Program-made: the position numbers and the translations under genes | DNA from: an uncultured Prevotella sp. | Lineage (GTDB): Bacteria; Bacteroidota; Bacteroidia; Bacteroidales; Bacteroidaceae | DNA: 64,000 nucleotides | Assembly (NCBI GenBank): GCA_900771975.1 | Contig: CAAGPV010000090.1 | Coordinates: 1 to 64,000 of the forward strand | Direction of reading: 5' to 3' | Part shown: positions 16,459 to 25,087 of the stretch, piece by piece | Layout: every line of letters starts with the position of its first letter | Position numbering within the stretch: position 1 is the stretch's first letter | Notes under the pieces: generated by a model | What the model was told of the DNA's origin: nothing | What the model saw: only the letters and a program-made list of their open reading frames with translations | The model's database searches: none

Positions 16459-18438
16459 TTATGAGTTGATGGAGAGTAAAAACTCTGCATTGTCGTGTGT
16501 ATTGACCATGCGTGTGTGGATGGCGTTCATGGCTTCTATCGGATTCATGTCGGCAATGTTCTTGCGCAGAACCCACATATGATTGAGTGTGGTCTCGTCG
16601 TGTAGCAAGTCGTCGCGGCGCGTACTTGAAGCCACAAGGTTGACAGCAGGGAAGATGCGCTTGTTGGAAAGTGTGCGGTCGAGTTGTAATTCCATGTTGC
16701 CAGTGCCCTTGAATTCCTCGAAGATCACCTCGTCCATCTTGCTGCCTGTGTCTATCAAGGCGGTTGCGATGATGGTCAGAGAGCCTCCGCCCTCGATGTT
16801 ACGGGCTGCACCAAAGAAGCGCTTCGGCTTTTGAAGGGCATTTGCGTCAACACCACCGGTGAGCACTTTACCCGATGCGGGGGCCACTGTGTTGTAGGCG
16901 CGGGCCAAACGGGTGATGGAGTCCAAGAAGATGACTACGTCGTGACCACATTCCACCATGCGTTTCGCCTTTTCAAGGACGATGCCGGCTATCTTGACGT
17001 GTCGGTCGGCAGGCTCGTCAAAGGTGGAAGCGATGACTTCTGCGTTGACAGTGCGGGCCATATCGGTAACTTCCTCAGGGCGTTCATCGATGAGCAACAT
17101 CATCAGATAGGCCTCGGGATGGTTGGCTGCAATGGCATTTGCAATGTCTTTCATGAGGATGGTCTTACCTGTTTTGGGTTGAGCAACGATGAGTGCACGC
17201 TGTCCTTTGCCGATGGGCGAGAACAAATCAACGATGCGTGTGCTGATGTTAGTGGTCTTCGGATCGCCGCAAAGGGTGAACTTTTCCTCGGGGAAGAGCG
17301 GTGTTAGGTGCTCGAACGGTATGCGGTCGCGCACTTCCGAAGGCTCGCGTCCGTTGATTTTGTCAATGCCTGTAAGGGGGAAATACTTCTCTCCATCGTG
17401 AGGCGGGCGTACATGACACTCTACAACGTCACCTGTTTTCAGTCCATAGCGCTTTATTTGTTGTGAAGCTACATAGATGTCGTCTGGCGATGAGAGATAG
17501 TTGTAGTCGCTGGAACGAAGAAAACCATATCCGTCAGGCATTACCTCAAGAACGCCGTTGGCCGTGATGAGGTTGTCAAAATTAAACTTGTTGTTATTGT
17601 TGTGTGCCTGGAAGGGCTGTGGGGAGTTGCTGACTGTGGGAGCCATAGGCCGGTCGAAGATGTCGAAAGTAGGAACGGCACTTTGGTCTTCGATGGGTAA
17701 GTCAACAACAGGTATAAAGTCTGTACCGTCACCAGGGTCGCCTTCCCATACTCCTGTTGGCAATGTTGCATCGTTTGTGGCAGCAACTTCTTCGTTGTGG
17801 GCGTTGACTTTGGCTTGCAACTTCTCAATGAGGCTGTTGTCTTTAGGCTCATCCTGGTTGCCAGCAAAAGCCTCTTCGGGCACCGTATGTTGGTCGGTGG
17901 CTGGCTCGACAGTGTCGACAACGGGTGCTTGTTCCGCTTCGGCCACTTTTGTTTCGGTGGGTGTTGTTGTCTCTTCTGCCACGGTTTCAGTGGCAACTTC
18001 CGGTTCTGTGGCTGCTTTAGTTTTGCGGGTGCGGCGTTTTGGAGCCTCGGCGGGTGCGTCTTCGTCTGTTGTTTCCGCTTTCTTGGCGCGCGAGCGGGTG
18101 GTTTTCTTGGCTGGTTTCTCTGCTGGTTCTTCGTCTTTGAAGAGAGAAGGTGTTGCCGGCAGGTCGCCAGTGGGTTTGTTCTTCTTTACATCAAAGTTTT
18201 CCCCTTCTTTGCCTTTAACGGTGTAAACGCGGTCGGTTTCTTTGCGTGTGATGCGTGTACGGCGGCGTTTTGTGGCTGTAAGGGGGTGAGCAGATGCTTC
18301 ATCGGTTGCTTGCTTGTCGAGAATGGCGTAGACAATGTTCTCTTTGTCGTCACCAGGTTTGAATTCAGCACCAAGCTCTTGAGCAATGCTCTCCAACTCA
18401 GATGCATCTTTCGATAATAGTTCTTCTTTATTAAGCAT
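16459..18438 (-). CDS. rho: Transcription termination factor Rho with long disordered insert
   Basis: A 659-residue Rho. The Rho N-terminal SAP-like domain covers about 1-45, then a low-complexity, charged, Ala/Thr/Pro/Glu/Lys-rich insert runs from about 48 to 285. The CSD-type RNA-binding domain starts near ANGVLEVMPDGYGFLRS (293-309), and the ATPase has Walker A PKTGKT at 421-426 and an arginine-rich C-terminal region. The core matches the usual 420 residues, so the insert accounts for the extra length. In Bacteroides thetaiotaomicron a comparable insert is known to drive phase separation of Rho; the same is inferred here. Confidence 0.96.
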   Translation of the reverse strand: MLNKEELLSKDASELESIAQELGAEFKPGDDKENIVYAILDKQATDEASAHPLTATKRRRTRITRKETDRVYTVKGKEGENFDVKKNKPTGDLPATPSLFKDEEPAEKPAKKTTRSRAKKAETTDEDAPAEAPKRRTRKTKAATEPEVATETVAEETTTPTETKVAEAEQAPVVDTVEPATDQHTVPEEAFAGNQDEPKDNSLIEKLQAKVNAHNEEVAATNDATLPTGVWEGDPGDGTDFIPVVDLPIEDQSAVPTFDIFDRPMAPTVSNSPQPFQAHNNNNKFNFDNLITANGVLEVMPDGYGFLRSSDYNYLSSPDDIYVASQQIKRYGLKTGDVVECHVRPPHDGEKYFPLTGIDKINGREPSEVRDRIPFEHLTPLFPEEKFTLCGDPKTTNISTRIVDLFSPIGKGQRALIVAQPKTGKTILMKDIANAIAANHPEAYLMMLLIDERPEEVTDMARTVNAEVIASTFDEPADRHVKIAGIVLEKAKRMVECGHDVVIFLDSITRLARAYNTVAPASGKVLTGGVDANALQKPKRFFGAARNIEGGGSLTIIATALIDTGSKMDEVIFEEFKGTGNMELQLDRTLSNKRIFPAVNLVASSTRRDDLLHDETTLNHMWVLRKNIADMNPIEAMNAIHTRMVNTHDNAEFLLSINS

Positions 18439-18520
18439 ATATAAAATATGTATAAGGATTTTGCTTTTTTATGGTGTTTCACGACTGGAAACACTGGTAG
18501 TGTGTCTTAAATGACGACTG

Positions 18521-18528
18521 CAAAAGTA
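18521..18528 (-). promoter_or_regulatory. -7 box of rho
   Basis: TACTTTTG on the minus strand fits TAnnTTTG and leaves a leader of about 80 bases before the rho ATG. Rho genes often have long leaders used for autoregulation, but I see no specific structure here. Confidence 0.5.
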
Positions 18529-18588
18529 GTAATTTTTTATTTAAACCGTTTCTTCTGTAGGTGGAAATGCTTGGTGCGTTAACAGAAA

Positions 18589-20394
18589 TTAACCTTCCTT
18601 TTCGCTCAGTTCGAGCCATCTCATTTCCTTTTCGTCCAATTCTTCCTTTAATTGGGGCAGGCGTTTGCTTTTCTCTGTGAGCTCTTCTACAGACAGGGTG
18701 CCGGAGCAGAGAGCCGTTTCGAGGTCTTTCTGTTCTTTTTCGAGTGCTGCAATGGCGGTGGTGAGTTGTTCAAGCTCGCGTTTTTCGTTGTAGGAAAGTC
18801 GCACACGGGTATCATGTCGATAGCTCTTTTTGGTCTTTCCGGAGTCAGCGGTGGCACTTTTCTTGTCTTTCTCCTTTGGTGTTGTCGACAACGAAAGCCA
18901 TTCACGGTATTGCGTATAGTTGCCTGGGAAGTCTTTTACTACTCCGTTGCCCTTGAAAACCAGCAGGTGGTCAACCACTTTATCCATGAAATAGCGGTCG
19001 TGGGAGACGATGATGACACAACCAGGAAAGTCTTGCAGGTATTCTTCAAGTATCTGCAAGGTGGGAATGTCGAGGTCGTTGGTGGGCTCGTCGAGCACCA
19101 GGAAGTTGGGATTGCGCATCAGAACGGTGCACAAATAGAGCTTGCGCTTCTCTCCACCGCTGAGTTTTGCCACATAGTTGTGTTGTTCTTCCGGGCTGAA
19201 GAGGAAGTGTTGCAAGAACTGGCTGGCGGTGAGATGGCGTCCACCGCCAAGGTCTATGTAGTCGGCAATGTCGGTGATGACGTCAATCACCTTTTGATCG
19301 TCACGAAACTTCAAGCCTTCTTGCGAGAAATAGCCAAAGCGCACGGTCTCGCCAATGTCGAAACGGCCTTTGTCGGGCGGTACTTTTCCGAGCAACATCT
19401 TGACAAAGGTAGACTTGCCGGTACCATTATTGCCCACGATGCCCATTTTCTCGAAACGCGCAAAGTTGTAGTAGAAGTCGTTGAGGATGACCTTTCGGTC
19501 GTCGGCGCCCTCTTTGCCAAAGGCTTTGGAGACATATTGACATTCAAAAATCTTAGATCCTATATACACGTTGGAGGCTTTTAGGCGCATTTGCCGTTCC
19601 TCGATGCGTTGTTTGGCTTTGGCTTCGAGTTCGTAAAAGGCTTCTTCTCGGTAGCGGGCTTTGTGGCCACGTGCTTGTGGCATCCGCCTCATCCATTCCA
19701 GTTCGGTGCGATAGAGGTTGTTGGCACGGGCTATTTCTGCCCTTCTGGCGTCGATGCGCTCCTGTCGTTTCTCGAGATAATAGGAATAGTTACCTCGATA
19801 GGTGTAGATGGTTTTGTCGTCGAGCTCAAGTATTAGGTTGCAAACGCGGTCCAGAAAGAACCGGTCGTGTGTGACCATAAGCAGCGTTTTGTTGCCACGC
19901 GACAGGTAACCCTCGAGCCATTCTATCATTTCGAGGTCGAGATGGTTGGTGGGTTCGTCGAGGATAAGCATGTCTGGCGATGTGATAAGAGTGTTGGCAA
20001 GAGCAACGCGCTTTTGTTGTCCACCGCTAAGTTGGCCCATTGGTTGTTCAAGGTCGGTCAGTTTCAGTTGGGTTAGTATTTGTTTGGCTTTTAAAACCTT
20101 CTCCGGATCGCCTTGATGGTTGAAACATGCGTCCAGCACACTCTCTTCTGGGTCGAACGAGGGGGCCTGTTCCAAATAGCCCACACGCAGGTCGTTCTTG
20201 TAGATGATGCTGCCGCTGTCTTTGCCTTCTTTGCCAGTCAGTACCGAAAGTAGGGTTGATTTGCCCGTTCCGTTTTGGGCAATGAGGCCTACGCGCTGGC
20301 CTTCGGCAATGGCAAACGATATATTGCGGAACAAAACATCGGCTCCAAAACTCTTTGTGAGCCCCTGTACGTCTAAATAAGGTGTGGCTGCCAT
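18589..20394 (-). CDS. uup: ABC-F ATPase of the Uup type
   Basis: A 601-residue soluble protein with two ATP-binding cassettes and no membrane segments. Walker A motifs are NGTGKSTL near 41 and NNGTGKSTF near 325, each followed by a signature (LSGGQQ and LSGGEK) and a DEPTNHLD or DEPTNDLD Walker B. The linker between the cassettes is the helical P-site tRNA-interaction motif of ABC-F proteins (MRRMPQARGHKARYREEA). A C-terminal coiled coil from about residue 535 supports the Uup assignment. Uup-like proteins act on ribosomes and affect transposon excision. It is 3 bases downstream of engB. Confidence 0.9.
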   Translation of the reverse strand: MAATPYLDVQGLTKSFGADVLFRNISFAIAEGQRVGLIAQNGTGKSTLLSVLTGKEGKDSGSIIYKNDLRVGYLEQAPSFDPEESVLDACFNHQGDPEKVLKAKQILTQLKLTDLEQPMGQLSGGQQKRVALANTLITSPDMLILDEPTNHLDLEMIEWLEGYLSRGNKTLLMVTHDRFFLDRVCNLILELDDKTIYTYRGNYSYYLEKRQERIDARRAEIARANNLYRTELEWMRRMPQARGHKARYREEAFYELEAKAKQRIEERQMRLKASNVYIGSKIFECQYVSKAFGKEGADDRKVILNDFYYNFARFEKMGIVGNNGTGKSTFVKMLLGKVPPDKGRFDIGETVRFGYFSQEGLKFRDDQKVIDVITDIADYIDLGGGRHLTASQFLQHFLFSPEEQHNYVAKLSGGEKRKLYLCTVLMRNPNFLVLDEPTNDLDIPTLQILEEYLQDFPGCVIIVSHDRYFMDKVVDHLLVFKGNGVVKDFPGNYTQYREWLSLSTTPKEKDKKSATADSGKTKKSYRHDTRVRLSYNEKRELEQLTTAIAALEKEQKDLETALCSGTLSVEELTEKSKRLPQLKEELDEKEMRWLELSEKEG

Positions 20395-20397
20395 TGA

Positions 20398-21015
20398 TTA
20401 TAACGCTTGTGAAGGTTGGTCCCAGTTGTTGTTGATGGCTTCGATATAGTCGAGCACTTCATCGCGGCCCAACTTCTTTTCAGAGCTTGTTATAATATAA
20501 GGTGGAAGTTCTTCCCAGCTGTCTTCCAACTCTTTCATCCATGCGTTGGCTGCCGGTTTCACCTTTGTGGTAGGTAGCTTGTCGGCTTTGGTAAAGACAA
20601 TGGTAAAGGGAATCTGGCTTTTCCCGAGCCAATCTACAAACTCCCTGTCAATGAGTTGCTGCTTGTGCCGTATGTCAATGAGGACGAACACATTGGCCAG
20701 TTGCTTGCGCTGGAGGAGATATTGTGAAATCATCTGTTCGAGTTTGTTGCGCATGGTCTTGCTGCCTTTGGCGAAACCGTAGCCAGGCAGGTCCACCACA
20801 TACCATTCCTTGTTGATAAGAAAATGGTTGATGAGCAAGGTCTTGCCGGGTGTGGCAGAAGTCTTGGCAAGGTTTTTGTGGTTGCAGAGCATGTTGATGA
20901 GCGTGGATTTGCCCACATTGCTTCTGCCGATAAAGGCATACTCGGGTTTGTTGTCGGCGGGACAACGGCTCACTGTAGGGGAGGATATGACAAATTCGGA
21001 GGATTTTACAATCAT
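20398..21015 (-). CDS. engB: Ribosome biogenesis GTPase EngB (YihA/YsxC)
   Basis: A 205-residue GTPase for late 50S assembly. The G motifs are GRSNVGKST (G1), TPGKT (G2), DLPGYG (G3), TKADK (G4) and TSSEK (G5). I chose the internal ATG giving MIVKSSEFVIS because it matches family N-termini and because a TATCTTTG promoter box lies at 21035-21042, so the longer frame starting further upstream would begin before the transcript. It is transcribed with the ABC-F gene, only 3 bases apart. Confidence 0.93.
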   Translation of the reverse strand: MIVKSSEFVISSPTVSRCPADNKPEYAFIGRSNVGKSTLINMLCNHKNLAKTSATPGKTLLINHFLINKEWYVVDLPGYGFAKGSKTMRNKLEQMISQYLLQRKQLANVFVLIDIRHKQQLIDREFVDWLGKSQIPFTIVFTKADKLPTTKVKPAANAWMKELEDSWEELPPYIITSSEKKLGRDEVLDYIEAINNNWDQPSQAL

Positions 21016-21034
21016 GGCTGTTGCTTTTTGACCG

Positions 21035-21042
21035 CAAAGATA
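21035..21042 (-). promoter_or_regulatory. -7 box of engB
   Basis: TATCTTTG on the minus strand lies 19 bases before the chosen engB ATG. It supports that start over an ATG further upstream. Confidence 0.5.
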
Positions 21043-21184
21043 CTCACTTTCAGCCGAAGCACAAAGTGTTTTATCGTATTTCGTGACCATCGTCCGCCCG
21101 TGAAAGGCATCCTCTTGGTCATTTGCGGAAATTGAAAAAAGCTAAAAAATAAGAGGCGATGGCACGAGTTGGAAGATTTTTTGG

Positions 21185-21192
21185 TAAATTTG
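21185..21192 (+). promoter_or_regulatory. -7 box for the gene at 21232
   Basis: TAAATTTG fits the consensus and gives a leader of about 35 bases. There is no good TTTG at the expected upstream spacing. Confidence 0.5.
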
Positions 21193-21231
21193 CAATCGTT
21201 TTAAAGGTGACAAGGGCACCGAAGAAAGATC

Positions 21232-21732
21232 ATGAAAATGAAAAAGGCAGTACTTTTTTTGTTGTTAATGCTCACAACGAGCATAACCGCTATAGCCCAA
21301 ACGGGCGATTTTTATTATATTGACGCTTTGAAGATTTTCAATGGAGAAGCCCAATTGCGGTCGATAGCCGACAAGGGATACACCCTTCTCACCGAAGCCG
21401 AAGGATTTACCCATGACATCTATTACACCAAGGGAGACGTTCATATTGCCGACAATTTGCAGTGGTATGGAACGGGCTCACTGGTCATTGTTAACCAAAA
21501 AGGAGGAAAAGTGGTGGCAATGGATGTTCTCTACTCCGATCCCAACAGCATTGGCACTACGGCAGACGAGATAACCTATAGTCGGATAGACTCGAAAGGA
21601 GTGACAGAAAACGATGATTTCAAGGTCTTCAAGTTTGCCAAAGACGACCTCGATATACGTCTCTATCTGCCAAAGGACAATGCCAAGCGCATGGCATCGC
21701 TCCACATTGAACGGCGAGGAGCACTGGAATAG
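21232..21732 (+). CDS. Secreted protein of unknown function
   Basis: A 166-residue protein with a signal peptide (cleavage after ITAIAQ, about residue 22). A second in-frame ATG two codons on is equally possible. The mature part has mixed strands and helices (GDFYYIDALKIFNGEAQL, SLVIVNQKGGKVVAMDVLYS) and no motif I recognise. It is 23 bases upstream of map on the same strand and may share its transcript. Confidence 0.65.
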   Translation: MKMKKAVLFLLLMLTTSITAIAQTGDFYYIDALKIFNGEAQLRSIADKGYTLLTEAEGFTHDIYYTKGDVHIADNLQWYGTGSLVIVNQKGGKVVAMDVLYSDPNSIGTTADEITYSRIDSKGVTENDDFKVFKFAKDDLDIRLYLPKDNAKRMASLHIERRGALE

Positions 21733-21755
21733 AACTTTTAAACGCACTTGATACA

Positions 21756-22616
21756 ATGATATTCAAGAAGAAAAGATGGCATTGTTTGCCAGGACAGAAG
21801 CCCACAGAGTTGGACTTGAAGATGATGGATTTGGAAAAACGAGGAAAACTCGTGCCTACACGTCAACTCATTAAGACGCCCGAACAGATTGAAGGCATTC
21901 GTAAGAGTGGTGTCGTCAACACTGGTTGTCTGGACGCAGTGGCAGCCCAGATACACGAAGGAATGAACACTCAGGAGATAGACGACATCTGTATGCAGTA
22001 TTGCAAAGACCATAATGCCGTTCCCGCCTGCCTCAACTATGAGGGCTATCCCAAGAGCGTGTGCACCAGCATCAACGAAGTGGTTTGCCACGGCATACCC
22101 AAACCAGAAGATGTATTGAAGGAAGGAGATATCGTCAACGTGGACATGACCACCATCGTAGACGGCTATTATGCTGATGCCAGCCGTATGTTTGTCATCG
22201 GCAAGACCACTCCAGAAAAAGAACAACTCGTGCGTGTCGCCAAAGAGTGTCTTGAGGTGGGTGCCGAAGCAGCCAAACCGTTCGGTTATGTAGGCGATAT
22301 AGGACAGGCAGTGCAGAAACATGCCGAGAAATACGGCTACGGAGTAGTTCGCGACTTGTGCGGTCATGGCGTCGGAGTGGAGTTTCACGAAGAGCCAGAA
22401 GTGCTTCACTACGGACATCGTGGTACGGGCATGGTGCTCGTTCCGGGCATGGTGTTCACCATAGAACCTATGATCAACATGGGCACATGGAAGGTGTTTA
22501 TAGATGCCGACGACCCCTATGGATGGGAAGTTATTACCGGCGATGAAAAGCCGAGCGCCCAATGGGAACACACCTTCCTGATGACCGACCATGGCGTAGA
22601 GATTTTAACCTACTAA
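21756..22616 (+). CDS. map: Methionine aminopeptidase type I
   Basis: A 286-residue metalloprotease that removes the N-terminal Met of new proteins. The catalytic domain covers about residues 42-286; ligands are seen in NVDMTT and YYADASRMF (two Asp), GHGVGVEFHEEP (His), FTIEPM (Glu) and WEHTFLM (Glu). The first 40 residues (MIFKKKRWHCLPGQKPTEL) are an extension seen in some Bacteroidota forms and lack a second zinc-finger pair. It precedes tsaD by 22 bases in what looks like one operon. Confidence 0.95.
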   Translation: MIFKKKRWHCLPGQKPTELDLKMMDLEKRGKLVPTRQLIKTPEQIEGIRKSGVVNTGCLDAVAAQIHEGMNTQEIDDICMQYCKDHNAVPACLNYEGYPKSVCTSINEVVCHGIPKPEDVLKEGDIVNVDMTTIVDGYYADASRMFVIGKTTPEKEQLVRVAKECLEVGAEAAKPFGYVGDIGQAVQKHAEKYGYGVVRDLCGHGVGVEFHEEPEVLHYGHRGTGMVLVPGMVFTIEPMINMGTWKVFIDADDPYGWEVITGDEKPSAQWEHTFLMTDHGVEILTY

Positions 22617-22638
22617 CGAGCAAGAGGAGAACAAACCA

Positions 22639-23664
22639 TTGGAAGATATATATATATTAGGTATAGAGTCGTCGTGTGACGATACCTCGGCCGCCGTTTT
22701 GCGAAACGGTGTGCTGCTGAGCAATGTAACGGCCTCGCAGGAGGTGCATCGGGCCTATGGCGGTGTTGTACCAGAGTTGGCTTCACGTGCACATCAGCAG
22801 AATGTGGTGCCTGTTGTCGACCAGGCCATCAAGCGCGCAGGCATCACTCAAGAACAACTTTCGGCAGTAGCCTTCACAAGAGGCCCGGGACTGATGGGCT
22901 CTTTGCTCGTTGGAACAAGTTTTGCCAAAGGTTTTGCCCGTTCATTGGGCATCCCCTTGATAGACGTCAATCACTTGCAGGGGCATGTGATGGCCCACTT
23001 CATCAAGGAAAGCGACGACGACTGTTCAGCTCCTCCCTTTCCTTTTATCTGCTTGCTTGTGTCAGGTGGCAACTCACAGATAGTGAAGGTAAACGCCTAT
23101 AATGACATGCAAGTGTTGGGACAAACCATTGATGATGCCGCAGGAGAAGCCATCGACAAGTGTTCAAAGGTGATGGGCTTGGGCTATCCGGGCGGACCAA
23201 TCATCGACAAACTGGCACGACAGGGCAATCCCAAAGCCTATTCTTTTGCCGAACCGCACATCCCCGGACTTGACTACTCTTTCTCTGGACTGAAGACGTC
23301 GTTCCTCTACAGTTTGCAAAAATGGGTGAAAGAAGACCCTGATTTTGTTGAACATCACAAGCAAGACCTTGCAGCCAGCCTTGAATACACCATTGTGGAC
23401 ATCCTCATGAAGAAACTCCGACTGGCCGTAAAGCAAACCCGCATCACCCATGTGGCCGTAGCTGGTGGCGTGTCGGCCAATAACGGGTTGCGCAATGCTT
23501 TCCGTGAACATGCCAAAAAATACGGATGGACCATTTATATTCCCAAGTTTAGCTACACCACCGACAACGCAGCGATGATAGCCAGTGTGGGTACTTTCAA
23601 GTATCGCGACAAAGACTTTGCCTCCATTGACTTGCCCGCGTTCTCCAAAGTGACGTTCAAATAG
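22639..23664 (+). CDS. tsaD: tRNA t6A synthesis protein TsaD
   Basis: A 341-residue ASKHA-fold enzyme that, with TsaB, TsaC and TsaE, adds the threonylcarbamoyl group to A37 of ANN-reading tRNAs. The start is a TTG codon with an unusually good ribosome site (AGAGGAG, ending about 9 bases upstream); the protein begins IYILGIESSCDDTSAA, and no ATG lies nearby in frame. Metal ligands are in HLQGHVMAHF (two His near 112 and 116) and in TTDNAAM near the C-terminus. Length is typical. Confidence 0.95.
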   Translation: MEDIYILGIESSCDDTSAAVLRNGVLLSNVTASQEVHRAYGGVVPELASRAHQQNVVPVVDQAIKRAGITQEQLSAVAFTRGPGLMGSLLVGTSFAKGFARSLGIPLIDVNHLQGHVMAHFIKESDDDCSAPPFPFICLLVSGGNSQIVKVNAYNDMQVLGQTIDDAAGEAIDKCSKVMGLGYPGGPIIDKLARQGNPKAYSFAEPHIPGLDYSFSGLKTSFLYSLQKWVKEDPDFVEHHKQDLAASLEYTIVDILMKKLRLAVKQTRITHVAVAGGVSANNGLRNAFREHAKKYGWTIYIPKFSYTTDNAAMIASVGTFKYRDKDFASIDLPAFSKVTFK

Positions 23665-23699
23665 AAGCTATTAATAACCAATAACATTATCACAACAAC

Positions 23700-24221
23700 A
23701 TGGAATTTGAAACAAAAACCATATCCCGACAAATAGGCGACCTGCTTTATGACTCTAACTATACCGTAGGTACGGCCGAAAGTTGTACGGGCGGAAGAAT
23801 AGGGGAGGCCCTAATTGCTATTCCTGGTGCCTCCAATTACTTTAAGGGAGGCATCATCTCCTACACCAATGAGGTGAAGGAAAACCTCTTGCAGGTGTCG
23901 CACGAGACGCTGGAAGCACAAACTGCCGTATGTGAAGATGTGGCACGACAGATGGCTTTGGGTGCCATCAAGGCGTTAAACGTAGACTTTGCCGTGTCAG
24001 TGACTGGCGTTGCAGGCCCCGGTGGCGGTACTCCTGACATTCCTGTGGGGACCATTTGGATTGCTTGCGGAACCAAAGACAATCTTCGCACCTTGAAGTT
24101 GGAAAACGATTTCGGACGTGATATCAACCTCGCCATCGCCACCAACAAAGCCCTTCGCTTGCTCCTTCAAGTTGTAACAGAACGACTTAACGAGGATGAA
24201 GAGAATGAAAAAAATCCTTAA
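23700..24221 (+). CDS. pncC: Nicotinamide-nucleotide amidase PncC (CinA C-terminal)
   Basis: A 173-residue stand-alone CinA C-terminal domain. It deamidates NMN to nicotinate mononucleotide in NAD recycling. Typical sequences are TVGTAESCTGGRIGEALI, GGIISYTNEVKENLL, and SVTGVAGPGGGTPDIPVGT. The CinA N-terminal domain is absent, as usual for this form. It follows tsaD after 36 bases and ends before the ribosomal protein promoter. Confidence 0.93.
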   Translation: MEFETKTISRQIGDLLYDSNYTVGTAESCTGGRIGEALIAIPGASNYFKGGIISYTNEVKENLLQVSHETLEAQTAVCEDVARQMALGAIKALNVDFAVSVTGVAGPGGGTPDIPVGTIWIACGTKDNLRTLKLENDFGRDINLAIATNKALRLLLQVVTERLNEDEENEKNP

Positions 24222-24246
24222 TAACAACGATTATTCGGGAAAAAGT

Positions 24247-24277
24247 TTTGTTAATTAGAGAAAAAAACGTAATTTTG
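24247..24277 (+). promoter_or_regulatory. Promoter of the rpmB operon
   Basis: TTTG at 24247-24250, 19 bases, then TAATTTTG at 24270-24277 match both promoter elements with correct spacing. The rpmB ATG follows after a leader of about 48 bases. Confidence 0.78.
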
Positions 24278-24330
24278 CACCCTGTTTGGAATAAGTATTA
24301 ATTAACGAAACCACAAAACGAAAGATAGAA

Positions 24331-24594
24331 ATGTCTAAGATTTGTCAAATCACAGGTAAGAAGGCACAGATAGGTTGTAATGTGTCTCACTCAAAGCACC
24401 GCACAAAGCGTAGCTTTGACGTTAACCTTTTCAGCAAGAAATTCTACTATGTAGAAGAAGGTTGCTGGATTAGCTTGAAGATTAGCGCTGCTGGTCTTCG
24501 TCTCATCAACAAGGTCGGTCTTGATGCTGCGCTGAAGAAAGCTGTTAGCAAAGGCTATGTAGACTGGAAAGACATTAAAGTAATAGGAGAGTAA
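24331..24594 (+). CDS. rpmB: 50S ribosomal protein bL28
   Basis: An 87-residue ribosomal protein starting MSKICQITGKKAQIG, with the conserved GCNVSHSKHRTKRSF region and VSKGYVDWK end. It is the first of three small ribosomal genes with 5- and 21-base gaps. The longer C-terminal end of about 10 residues is common in Bacteroidota. Confidence 0.97.
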   Translation: MSKICQITGKKAQIGCNVSHSKHRTKRSFDVNLFSKKFYYVEEGCWISLKISAAGLRLINKVGLDAALKKAVSKGYVDWKDIKVIGE

Positions 24595-24599
24595 TCGTC

Positions 24600-24788
24600 A
24601 TGGCAAAGAAAGCAAAGGGAAATAGAGTTCAGGTCGTTCTCGAATGTACAGAGATGAAGAACAGCGGTCTGCCCGGAACAAGCCGCTATGTAACGACAAA
24701 GAATCGTAAGAACACTCCAGAGCGTTTGGAGCTGAAGAAGTACAATCCTATCCTTAAGAAGATGACTCTTCACAAGGAGATTAAGTAA
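24600..24788 (+). CDS. rpmG: 50S ribosomal protein bL33
   Basis: A 62-residue ribosomal protein beginning MAKKAKGNRVQVVLECTEMK. It lacks the zinc-binding cysteine pairs seen in C+ forms; only one cysteine is present, so this is a C- type. It keeps the TTKNRKNTPERLELKKYNP core. It is 5 bases after rpmB. Confidence 0.95.
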   Translation: MAKKAKGNRVQVVLECTEMKNSGLPGTSRYVTTKNRKNTPERLELKKYNPILKKMTLHKEIK

Positions 24789-24809
24789 TAAAATAAAGCA
24801 ACGTAGACT

Positions 24810-24968
24810 ATGGCAAAGAAAGCGGTCGCTACCCTCCACGAAGGTTCAACGGATGGTCGCGCATATTCAAAGGTAATCAAAATGGTTAAGAGCCCTAAGA
24901 CTGGTGCTTATATTTTTGATGAGCACATGGTACCTAACGAGGCTGTTAAGGATTTCTTTAAGAATTAA
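24810..24968 (+). CDS. DUF4295 small ribosome-associated protein (bL38-like)
   Basis: A 52-residue basic protein starting MAKKAVATLHEGSTDGRAYS and ending VKDFFKN. It is in the same transcript as rpmB and rpmG, 21 bases after rpmG, and is followed directly by a strong terminator. DUF4295 proteins occur in Bacteroidota, and I believe this family is what was named bL38 when it was seen in a Bacteroidota ribosome structure; that link is from memory, not from the sequence. Confidence 0.88.
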   Translation: MAKKAVATLHEGSTDGRAYSKVIKMVKSPKTGAYIFDEHMVPNEAVKDFFKN

Positions 24969-24994
24969 TACTATTCTTATATAAAACATGAAGA

Positions 24995-25028
24995 GGCCGT
25001 AAACCCAACGAGGTTTACGGCCTTTTTT
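24995..25028 (+). terminator. Terminator of the rpmB-rpmG-DUF4295 operon
   Basis: An 11-bp perfect stem (GGCCGTAAACC with GGTTTACGGCC), a 6-base loop and six T follow 26 bases after the stop codon. It is the clearest Rho-independent terminator in the window. Confidence 0.93.
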
Positions 25029-25061
25029 GTTTATTCGCTTCAATATATCAATTATTTTTTT

Positions 25062-25069
25062 TACTTTTG
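25062..25069 (+). promoter_or_regulatory. -7 box of ftsY
   Basis: TACTTTTG lies 18 bases before the ftsY ATG. A clear TTTG at -33 is not present. Confidence 0.5.
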
Positions 25070-25087
25070 CAAGTAAATTAGCGCTAT

